Below, piece by piece: positions 1-9,500 of a stretch of DNA of 64,000 nucleotides. The stretch is from Marthasterias glacialis. Taxonomy: Eukaryota > Echinodermata > Asteroidea > Forcipulatida > Asteriidae. Position numbers and translations under genes: made by a program. The DNA lies in contig OU452222.1 of the NCBI GenBank assembly GCA_911728455.2, positions 13,426,201 to 13,490,200 on the forward strand, in the 5' to 3' direction. Numbering within the stretch: the first letter of the stretch is position 1; each line of letters begins with the position of its first letter. The notes beneath the pieces were generated by a model. It saw only the letters and a program-made list of their open reading frames with translations, was not told the origin of the DNA and did no database searches.

Positions 1-78
1 ACACGTCTCCGGAGAGCCGCCCGCATCCACTGATTCCATGAAAACCACTTTTCAAAAGGGGTCAAAAATTGAAAATTT

Positions 79-100
79 CTCACAGGGAGCTCCCTGTGAG
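79..100. repeat. Perfect 22-bp palindrome, one per unit
   Basis: The arm CTCACAGGGAG is followed directly by its reverse complement, centred on GAGCTC, with all 11 base pairs matching. It can extrude as a cruciform in DNA or fold as a hairpin in a transcript of either strand. It recurs at the same offset in nearly every unit. Seventeen units between about 1.95 and 17.56 kb carry A-to-G at offset 84, which breaks one DNA pair but would leave a G-U pair in a plus-strand RNA. Other single-base breaks occur near 23171, 33856, 35738, 36976, 51323 and 51634. Most multi-base length changes in the array fall in or beside this element. A role as a protein-binding dyad is possible but not shown. Confidence 0.95.
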
Positions 101-117
101 CACCCGCCATTTTGGTC

Positions 118-128
118 AAAAAATTTTT
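118..128. other. A6T5 tract of near-constant length
   Basis: An A-run followed by a T-run totals 11 bases in almost every unit. The boundary shifts between A6T5 (commonest), A5T6, A7T4 and A4T7, and single interruptions occur (AACATTTTT, ACAATTTTT). Only two units, near 38568 and 50110, have a 10-base tract. With the neighbouring A/T runs at about 50-78 it may bend the DNA, as seen in many satellites; that effect is inferred. Confidence 0.7.
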
Positions 129-171
129 ATGCGATTTTATGATAGAAAATGATAGAGTAGATATCACTGAA

Positions 172-195
172 GAGGGTTTGTGTGTGGGGAAGGGG
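172..195 (+). other. G-rich strand segment
   Basis: The plus strand has G-runs of three, four and four bases (GAGGG, then GGGGAAGGGG) separated by TTTGTGTGT. Only three runs of three or more Gs lie close together; the fourth (CTTGGG) is 16 bases further on. A canonical four-run quadruplex is therefore not supported. The segment gives each unit a strong purine bias on one strand. Confidence 0.5.
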
Positions 196-198
196 TCA

Positions 199-215
199 AT
201 TCGCAATACTTGGGC
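199..215 (+). other. CENP-B-box-like string, one core mismatch
   Basis: The sequence ATTCGCAATACTTGGGC matches the CENP-B recognition core nTTCGnnnnAnnCGGGn at 8 of 9 fixed positions. The one mismatch is T for the first C of CGGG, the change expected from deamination of a methylated CpG. CENP-B is a mammalian centromere protein derived from a pogo-type transposase, and box-like strings are reported in satellites of other lineages. By a rough estimate an 8-of-9 match arises by chance in about 7% of sequences of this length (both strands), so this is suggestive only. Sixteen units between 3.0 and 20.8 kb change TGGG further to TGAG, and several others alter TTCG. Confidence 0.35.
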
Positions 216-239
216 AAATAGCAAAATTTAGGTCAACTC

Positions 240-260
240 TGACGTCACCAAGATGGCCGG
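240..260 (+). promoter_or_regulatory. CRE-like TGACGTCA next to a YY1-like AAGATGGC
   Basis: TGACGTCA is the full palindromic consensus bound by CREB/ATF bZIP factors. Two bases later AAGATGGCCG fits the YY1 core (AAnATGGC). A second string with the same core faces it at 104-115 (CCGCCATTTTGG, minus-strand AAAATGGCGG). The pair recurs in nearly every unit, giving on the order of 200 potential sites. This is motif matching only. It could drive satellite transcription or sequester factors, or it could be coincidental. Confidence 0.4.
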
Positions 261-269
261 AAAAGCTCG

Positions 270-536
270 CTAGCTCCCGAAATAACGCGAGTTGGGACCT
301 CTAGTTTGTTGGACACGTCTCCGGAGAGCCGCCCGCATCCACTGATTCCATGAAAACCACTTTTCAAAAGGGGTCAAAAATTGAAAATTTCTCACAGGGA
401 GCTCCCTGTGAGCACCCGCCATTTTGGTCAAAAAATTTTTATGCGATTTTATGATAGAAAATGATAGAGTAGATATCACTGAAGAGGGTTTGTGTGTGGG
501 GAAGGGGTCAATTCGCAATACTTGGGCAAATAGCAA
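270..536 (-). other. 88-codon open frame recurring once per unit; not considered a gene
   Basis: Each unit junction carries a minus-strand frame of 88 codons. It recurs because 312 is divisible by three and the units are nearly identical. It opens with TTG (534-536), which would be unusual in a eukaryote; the first ATG leaves only 50 codons, beginning MAGAHRELPV. Where TATTTAGG becomes TATTGAGG an upstream stop is lost and the frame grows to 97 codons (for example 5886-6179). I see no domain, signal peptide or membrane segment. Frame-breaking length changes occur freely, and amino-acid changes do not look constrained. I judge it a by-product of the repeat. Confidence 0.75.
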
Positions 537-3500
537 TATTTAGGTCAACTCTGACGTCACCAAGATGGCCGGAAAAGCTCGCTAGCTCCCGAAATAACGC
601 GAGTTGGGACCTCTAGTTTGTTGGACACGTCTCCGGAGAGCCGCCCGCATCCACTGATTCCATGAAAACCACTTTTCAAAAGGGGTCAAAAATTGAAAAT
701 TTCTCACAGGGAGCTCCCTGTGAGCACCCGCCATTTTGGTCAAAAAATTTTTATGCGATTTTATGATAGAAAATGATAGAGTAGATATCACTGAAGAGGG
801 TTTGTGTGTGGGGAAGGGGTCAATTCGCAATACTTGGGCAAATAGCAATATTTAGGTCAACTCTGACGTCACCAAGATGGCCGGAAAAGCTCGCTAGCTC
901 CCGAAATAACGCGAGTTGGGACCTCTAGTTTGTTGGACACGTCTCCGGAGAGCCGCCCGCATCCACTGATTCCATGAAAACCACTTTTCAAAAGGGGTCA
1001 AAAATTGAAAATTTCTCACAGGGAGCTCCCTGTGAGCACCCGCCATTTTGGTCAAAAAATTTTTATGCGATTTTATGATAGAAAATGATAGAGTAGATAT
1101 CACTGAAGAGGGTTTGTGTGTGGGGAAGGGGTCAATTCGCAATACTTGGGCAAATAGCAATATTTAGGTCAACTCTGACGTCACCAAGATGGCCGGAAAA
1201 GCTCGCTAGCTCCCGAAATAACGCGAGTTGGGACCTCTAGTTTGTTGGACACGTCTCCGGAGAGCCGCCCGCATCCACTGATTCCATGAAAACCACTTTT
1301 CAAAAGGGGTCAAAAATTGAAAATTTCTCACAGGGAGCTCCCTGTGAGCACCCGCCATTTTGGTCAAAAAATTTTTATGCGATTTTATGATAGAAAATGA
1401 TAGAGTAGATATCACTGAAGAGGGTTTGTGTGCGGGGAAGGGGTCAATTCGCAATATTTGGGCAAATAGCAATATTTAGGTCAACTCTGACGTCACCAAG
1501 ATGGCCGGAAAAGCTCGCTAGCTCCCGAAATAACGCGAGTTGGGACCTCTAGTTTGTTGGACACGTCTCCGGAGAGCCGCCCGCATCCACTGATTCCATG
1601 AAAACCACTTTTCAAAAGGGGTCAAAAATTGAAAATTTCTCACAGGGAGCTCCCTGTGAGCACCCGCCATTTTGGTCAAAAAATTTTTATGCGATTTTAT
1701 GATAGAAAATGATAGAGTAGATATCACTGAAGAGGGTTTGTGTGTGGGGAAGGGGTCAATTCGCAATACTTGGGCAAATAGCAATATTTAGGTCAACTCT
1801 GACGTCACCAAGATGGCCGGAAAAGCTCGCTAGCTCCCGAAATAACGCGAGTTGGGACCTCTAGTTTGTTGGACACGTCTCCGGAGAGCCGCCCGCATCC
1901 ACTGATTCCATGAAAACCACTTTTCAAAAGGGGTCAAAAATTGAAAATTTCTCACGGGGAGCTCCCTGTGAGCACCCGCCATTTTGGTCAAAAAATTTTT
2001 ATGCGATTTTATGATAGAAAATGATAGAGTAGATATCACTGAAGAGGGTTTGTGTGTGGGGAAGGGGTCAATTCGCAATACTTGGGCAAATAGCAATATT
2101 TAGGTCAACTCTGACGTCACCAAGATGGCCGGAAAAGCTCGCTAGCTCCCGAAATAACGCGAGTTGGGACCTCTAGTTTGTTGGACACGTCTCCGGAGAG
2201 CCGCCCGCATCCACTGATTCCATGAAAACCACTTTTCAAAAGGGGTCAAAAATTGAAAATTTCTCACGGGGAGCTCCCTGTGAGCACCCGCCATTTTGGT
2301 CAAAAAATTTTTATGCGATTTTATGATAGAAAATGATAGAGTAGATATCACTGAAGAGGGTTTGTGTGTGGGGAAGGGGTCAATTCGCAATACTTGGGCA
2401 AATAGCAATATTTAGGTCAACTCTGACGTCACCAAGATGGCCGGAAAAGCTCGCTAGCTCCCGAAATAACGCGAGTTGGGACCTCTAGTTTGTTGGACAC
2501 GTCTCCGGAGAGCCGCCCGCATCCACTGATTCCATGAAAACCACTTTTCAAAAGGGGTCAAAAATTGAAAATTTCTCACAGGGAGCTCCCTGTGAGCACC
2601 CGCCATTTTGGTCAAAAAATTTTTATGCGATTTTATGATAGAAAATGATAGAGTAGATATCACTGAAGAGGGTTTGTGTGTGGGGAAGGGGTCAATTCGC
2701 AATACTTGGGCAAATAGCAATATTTAGGTCAACTCTGACGTCACCAAGATGGCCGGAAAAGCTCGCTAGCTCCCGAAATAACGCGAGTTGGGACCTCTAG
2801 TTTGTTGGACACGTCTCCGGAGAGCCGCCCGCATCCACTGATTCCATGAAAACCACTTTTCAAAAGGGGTCAAAAATTGAAAATTTCTCACAGGGAGCTC
2901 CCTGTGAGCACCCGCCATTTTGGTCAAAAAATTTTTATGCGATTTTATGATAGAAAATGATAGAGTAGATATCACTGAAGAGGGTTTGTGTGTGGGGAAG
3001 GGGTCAATTCGCAATACTTGAGCAAATAGCAATATTTAGGTCAACTCTGACGTCACCAAGATGGCCGGAAAAGCTCGCTAGCTCCCGAAATAACGCGAGT
3101 TGGGACCTCTAGTTTGTTGGACACGTCTCCGGAGAGCCGCCCGCATCCACTGATTCCATGAAAACCACTTTTCAAAAGGGGTCAAAAATTGAAAATTTCT
3201 CACAGGGAGCTCCCTGTGAGCACCCGCCATTTTGGTCAAAAAATTTTTATGCGATTTTATGATAGAAAATGATAGAGTAGATATCACTGAAGAGGGTTTG
3301 TGTGTGGGGAAGGGGTCAATTCGCAATACTTGGGCAAATAGCAATATTTAGGTCAACTCTGACGTCACCAAGATGGCCGGAAAAGCTCGCTAGCTCCCGA
3401 AATAACGCGAGTTGGGACCTCTAGTTTGTTGGACACGTCTCCGGAGAGCCGCCCGCATCCACTGATTCCATGAAAACCACTTTTCAAAAGGGGTCAAAAA

Positions 3501-6500
3501 TTGAAAATTTCTCACAGGGAGCTCCCTGTGAGCACCCGCCATTTTGGTCAAAAAATTTTTATGCGATTTTATGATAGAAAATGATAGAGTAGATATCACT
3601 GAAGAGGGTTTGTGTGTGGGGAAGGGGTCAATTCGCAATACTTGGGCAAATAGCAATATTTAGGTCAACTCTGACGTCACCAAGATGGCCGGAAAAGCTC
3701 GCTAGCTCCCGAAATAACGCGAGTTGGGACCTCTAGTTTGTTGGACACGTCTCCGGAGAGCCGCCCGCATCCACTGATTCCATGAAAACCACTTTTCAAA
3801 AGGGGTCAAAAATTGAAAATTTCTCACAGGGAGCTCCCTGTGAGCACCCGCCATTTTGGTCAAAAAATTTTTATGCGATTTTATGATAGAAAATGATAGA
3901 GTAGATATCACTGAAGAGGGTTTGTGTGTGGGGAAGGGGTCAATTCGCAATACTTGGGCAAATAGCAATATTTAGGTCAACTCTGACGTCACCAAGATGG
4001 CCGGAAAAGCTCGCTAGCTCCCGAAATAACGCGAGTTGGGACCTCTAGTTTGTTGGACACGTCTCCGGAGAGCCGCCCGCATCCACTGATTCCATGAAAA
4101 CCACTTTTCAAAAGGGGTCAAAAATTGAAAATTTCTCACAGGGAGCTCCCTGTGAGCACCCGCCATTTTGGTCAAAAAATTTTTATGCGATTTTATGATA
4201 GAAAATGATAGAGTAGATATCACTGAAGAGGGTTTGTGTGTGGGGAAGGGGTCAATTCGCAATACTTGGGCAAATAGCAATATTTAGGTCAACTCTGACG
4301 TCACCAAGATGGCCGGAAAAGCTCGCTAGCTCCCGAAATAACGCGAGTTGGGACCTCTAGTTTGTTGGACACGTCTCCGGAGAGCCGCCCGCATCCACTG
4401 ATTCCATGAAAACCACTTTTCAAAAGGGGTCAAAAATTGAAAATTTCTCACAGGGAGCTCCCTGTGAGCACCCGCCATTTTGGTCAAAAAATTTTTATGC
4501 GATTTTATGATAGAAAATGATAGAGTAGATATCACTGAAGAGGGTTTGTGTGTGGGGAAGGGGTCAATTCGCAATACTTGGGCAAATAGCAATATTTAGG
4601 TCAACTCTGACGTCACCAAGATGGCCGGAAAAGCTCGCTAGCTCCCGAAATAACGCGAGTTGGGACCTCTAGTTTGTTGGACACGTCTCCGGAGAGCCGC
4701 CCGCATCCACTGATTCCATGAAAACCACTTTTCAAAAGGGGTCAAAAATTGAAAATTTCTCACGGGGAGCTCCCTGTGAGCACCCGCCATTTTGGTCAAA
4801 AAATTTTTATGCGATTTTATGATAGAAAATGATAGAGTAGATATCACTGAAGAGGGTTTGTGTGTGGGGAAGGGGTCAATTCGCAATACTTGGGCAAAAA
4901 GCAATATTTAGGTCAACTCTGACGTCACCAAGATGGCCGGAAAAGCTCGCTAGCTCCCGAAATAACGCGAGTTGGGACCTCTAGTTTGTTGGACACGTCT
5001 CCGGAGAGCCGCCCGCATCCACTGATTCCATGAAAACCACTTTTCAAAAGGGGTCAAAAATTGAAAATTTCTCACAGGGAGCTCCCTGTGAGCACCCGCC
5101 ATTTTGGTCAAAAATTTTTTATGCGATTTTATGATAGAAAATGATAGAGTAGATATCACTGAAGAGGGTTTGTGTGTGGGGAAGGGGTCAATTCGCAATA
5201 CTTGGGCAAATAGCAATATTTAGGTCAACTCTGACGTCACCAAGATGGCCGGAAAAGCTCGCTAGCTCCCGAAATAACGCGAGTTGGGACCTCTAGTTTG
5301 TTGGACACGTCTCCGGAGAGCCGCCCGCATCCACTGATTCCATGAAAACCACTTTTCAAAAGGGGTCAAAAATTGAAAATTTCTCACAGGGAGCTCCCTG
5401 TGAGCACCCGCCATTTTGGTCAAAAAATTTTTATGCGATTTTATGATAGAAAATGATAGAGTAGATATCACTGAAGAGGGTTTGTGTGTGGGGAAGGGGT
5501 CAATTCGCAATACTTGGGCAAATAGCAATATTTAGGTCAACTCTGACGTCACCAAGATGGCCGGAAAAGCTCGCTAGCTCCCGAAATAACGCGAGTTGGG
5601 ACCTCTAGTTTGTTGGACACGTCTCCGGAGAGCCGCCCGCATCCACTGATTCCATGAAAACCACTTTTCAAAAGGGGTCAAAAATTGAAAATTTCTCACA
5701 GGGAGCTCCCTGTGAGCACCCGCCATTTTGGTCAAAAAATTTTTATGCGATTTTATGATAGAAAATGATAGAGTAGATATCACTGAAGAGGGTTTGTGTG
5801 TGGGGAAGGGGTCAATTCGCAATACTTGGGCAAATAGCAATATTTAGGTCAACTCTGACGTCACCAAGATGGCCGGAAAAGCTCGCTAGCTCCCGAAATA
5901 ACGCGAGTTGGGACCTCTAGTTTGTTGGACACGTCTCCGGAGAGCCGCCCGCATCCACTGATTCCATGAAAACCACTTTTCAAAAGGGGTCAAAAATTGA
6001 AAATTTCTCACAGGGAGCTCCCTGTGAGCACCCGCCATTTTGGTCAAAAAAATTTTATGCGATTTTATGATAGAAAATGATAGAGTAGATATCACTGAAG
6101 AGGGTTTGTGTGTGGGGAAGGGGTCAATTCGCAATACTTGGGCAAATAGCAATATTGAGGTCAACTCTGACGTCACCAAGATGGCCGGAAAAGCTCGCTA
6201 GCTCCCGAAATAACGCGAGTTGGGACCTCTAGTTTGTTGGACACGTCTCCGGAGAGCCGCCCGCATCCACTGATTCCATGAAAACCACTTTTCAAAAGGG
6301 GTCAAAAATTGAAAATTTCTCACGGGGAGCTCCCTGTGAGCACCCGCCATTTTGGTCAAAAAATTTTTATGCGATTTTATGATAGAAAATGATAGAGTAG
6401 ATATCACTGAAGAGGGTTTGTGTGTGGGGAAGGGGTCAATTCGCAATACTTGGGCAAATAGCAATATTTAGGTCAACTCTGACGTCACCAAGATGGCCGG

Positions 6501-9500
6501 AAAAGCTCGCTAGCTCCCGAAATAACGCGAGTTGGGACCTCTAGTTTGTTGGACACGTCTCCGGAGAGCCGCCCGCATCCACTGATTCCATGAAAACCAC
6601 TTTTCAAAAGGGGTCAAAAATTGAAAATTTCTCACGGGGAGCTCCCTGTGAGCACCCGCCATTTTGGTCAAAAAATTTTTATGCGATTTTATGATAGAAA
6701 ATGATAGAGTAGATATCACTGAAGAGGGTTTGTGTGTGGGGAAGGGGTCAATTCGCAATACTTGGGCAAATAGCAATATTTAGGTCAACTCTGACGTCAC
6801 CAAGATGGCCGGAAAAGCTCGCTAGCTCCCGAAATAACGCGAGTTGGGACCTCTAGTTTGTTGGACACGTCTCCGGAGAGCCGCCCGCATCCACTGATTC
6901 CATGAAAACCACTTTTCAAAAGGGGTCAAAAATTGAAAATTTCTCACAGGGAGCTCCCTGTGAGCACCCGCCATTTTGGTCAAAAAATTTTTATGCGATT
7001 TTATGATAGAAAATGATAGAGTAGATATCACTGAAGAGGGTTTGTGTGTGGGGAAGGGGTCAATTCGCAATACTTGAGCAAATAGCAATATTTAGGTCAA
7101 CTCTGACGTCACCAAGATGGCCGGAAAAGCTCGCTAGCTCCCGAAATAACGCGAGTTGGGACCTCTAGTTTGTTGGACACGTCTCCGGAGAGCCGCCCGC
7201 ATCCACTGATTCCATGAAAACCACTTTTCAAAAGGGGTCAAAAATTGAAAATTTCTCACAGGGAGCTCCCTGTGAGCACCCGCCATTTTGGTCAAAAAAT
7301 TTTTATGCGATTTTATGATAGAAAATGATAGAGTAGATATCACTGAAGAGGGTTTGTGTGTGGGGAAGGGGTCAATTCGCAATACTTGGGCAAATAGCAA
7401 TATTTAGGTCAACTCTGACGTCACCAAGATGGCCGGAAAAGCTCGCTAGCTCCCGAAATAACGCGAGTTGGGACCTCTAGTTTGTTGGACACGTCTCCGG
7501 AGAGCCGCCCGCATCCACTGATTCCATGAAAACCACTTTTCAAAAGGGGTCAAAAATTGAAAATTTCTCACAGGGAGCTCCCTGTGAGCACCCGCCATTT
7601 TGGTCAAAAAATTTTTATGCGATTTTATGATAGAAAATGATAGAGTAGATATCACTGAAGAGGGTTTGTGTGTGGGGAAGGGGTCAATTCGCAATACTTG
7701 GGCAAATAGCAATATTTAGGTCAACTCTGACGTCACCAAGATGGCCGGAAAAGCTCGCTAGCTCCCGAAATAACGCGAGTTGGGACCTCTAGTTTGTTGG
7801 ACACGTCTCCGGAGAGCCGCCCGCATCCACTGATTCCATGAAAACCACTTTTCAAAAGGGGTCAAAAATTGAAAATTTCTCACGGGGAGCTCCCTGTGAG
7901 CACCCGCCATTTTGGTCAAAAAATTTTTATGCGATTTTATGATAGAAAATGATAGAGTAGATATCACTGAAGAGGGTTTGTGTGTGGGGAAGGGGTCAAT
8001 TCGCAATACTTGGGCAAATAGCAATATTTAGGTCAACTCTGACGTCACCAAGATGGCCGGAAAAGCTCGCTAGCTCCCGAAATAACGCGAGTTGGGACCT
8101 CTAGTTTGTTGGACACGTCTCCGGAGAGCCGCCCGCATCCACTGATTCCATGAAAACCACTTTTCAAAAGGGGTCAAAAATTGAAAATTTCTCACGGGGA
8201 GCTCCCTGTGAGCACCCGCCATTTTGGTCAAAAAATTTTTATGCGATTTTATGATAGAAAATGATAGAGTAGATATCACTGAAGAGGGTTTGTGTGTGGG
8301 GAAGGGGTCAATTCGCAATACTTGGGCAAATAGCAATATTTAGGTCAACTCTGACGTCACCAAGATGGCCGGAAAAGCTCGCTAGCTCCCGAAATAACGC
8401 GAGTTGGGACCTCTAGTTTGTTGGACACGTCTCCGGAGAGCCGCCCGCATCCACTGATTCCATGAAAACCACTTTTCAAAAGGGGTCAAAAATTGAAAAT
8501 TTCTCACAGGGAGCTCCCTGTGAGCACCCGCCATTTTGGTCAAAAAATTTTTATGCGATTTTATGATAGAAAATGATAGAGTAGATATCACTGAAGAGGG
8601 TTTGTGTGTGGGGAAGGGGTCAATTCCCAATACTTGGGCAAATAGCAATATTTAGGTCAACTCTGACGTCACCAAGATGGCCGGAAAAGCTCGCTAGCTC
8701 CCGAAATAACGCGAGTTGGGACCTCTAGTTTGTCGGACACGTCTCCGGAGAGCCGCCCGCATCCACTGATTCCATGAAAACCACTTTTCAAAAGGGGTCA
8801 AAAATTGAAAATTTCTCACGGGGAGCTCCCTGTGAGCACCCGCCATTTTGGTCAAAAAAATTTTATGCGATTTTATGATAGAAAATGATAGAGTAGATAT
8901 CACTGAAGAGGGTTTGTGTGTGGGGAAGGGGTCAATTCGCAATACTTGGGCAAATAGCAATATTTAGGTCAACTCTGACGTCACCAAGATGGCCGGAAAA
9001 GCTCGCTAGCTCCCGAAATAACGCGAGTTGGGACCTCTAGTTTGTTGGACACGTCTCCGGAGAGCCGCCCGCATCCACTGATTCCATGAAAACCACTTTT
9101 CAAAAGGGGTCAAAAATTGAAAATTTCTCACGGGGAGCTCCCTGTGAGCACCCGCCATTTTGGTCAAAAAATTTTTATGCGATTTTATGATAGAAAATGA
9201 TAGAGTAGATATCACTGAAGAGGGTTTGTGTGTGGGGAAGGGGTCAATTCGCAATACTTGGGCAAATAGCAATATTTAGGTCAACTCTGACGTCACCAAG
9301 ATGGCCGGAAAAGCTCGCTAGCTCCCGAAATAACGCGAGTTGGGACCTCTAGTTTGTTGGACACGTCTCCGGAGAGCCGCCCGCATCCACTGATTCCATG
9401 AAAACCACTTTTCAAAAGGGGTCAAAAATTGAAAATTTCTCACAGGGAGCTCCCTGTGAGCACCCGCCATTTTGGTCAAAACATTTTTATGCGATTTTAT

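Larger units (their letters stand above)
103..260. repeat. Imperfect 16-bp inverted repeat bounding 158 bp of the unit
   Basis: The 16 bases at 103-118 (CCCGCCATTTTGGTCA) match the reverse complement of 245-260 (TCACCAAGATGGCCGG) at 13 of 16 positions, with 126 bp between them. Both arms contain the core CCAT/ATGG. The arrangement looks like terminal inverted repeats of a small non-autonomous DNA transposon that may have seeded the satellite. I could not identify a flanking target-site duplication, so the transposon reading is only an inference. The alternative is two independent sites for the same DNA-binding protein facing each other. Confidence 0.5.
1..312. repeat. Reference satellite unit with internal map
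   Basis: This first unit in the window serves as the coordinate reference for all offsets. It is about 45% GC by hand count and holds 13 CpGs, so CpG is not strongly depleted. Landmarks by offset are: palindrome TCTCCGGAGA 8-17; interrupted inverted repeat CTTTT-C-AAAAG 49-59; 22-bp palindrome 79-100; CCGCCATTTTGG 104-115; A6T5 tract 118-128; G-rich strand 172-195; CENP-B-box-like string 199-215; TGACGTCA 240-247; AAGATGGC 250-257; GCTAGC 268-273. The hexamer GGTCAA occurs four times in the same orientation (60-65, 114-119, 194-199, 231-236). This copy carries a T-to-A change, GCAAAATTT in place of GCAATATTT at about 221-229, also seen near 52400, 59264 and 60813. No two-half substructure is evident. 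Confidence 0.95.

Noticed and set aside
172..214. G-quadruplex or telomere-like GGGTTTG motif
   Set aside because: Only three close runs of three or more Gs occur, the fourth is 16 bases away, and the GGGTTTG string does not repeat as a telomeric tract.
199..215. Functional CENP-B box
   Set aside because: One of the nine fixed core positions is wrong in the consensus and many units carry further changes (TGAG, TTCC, TTAG), so I report it only as box-like.
1..312. 312 bp as two nucleosome-length halves
   Set aside because: No half-unit similarity is visible and 156 bp is not a typical nucleosome repeat length, so the idea rests on arithmetic alone.
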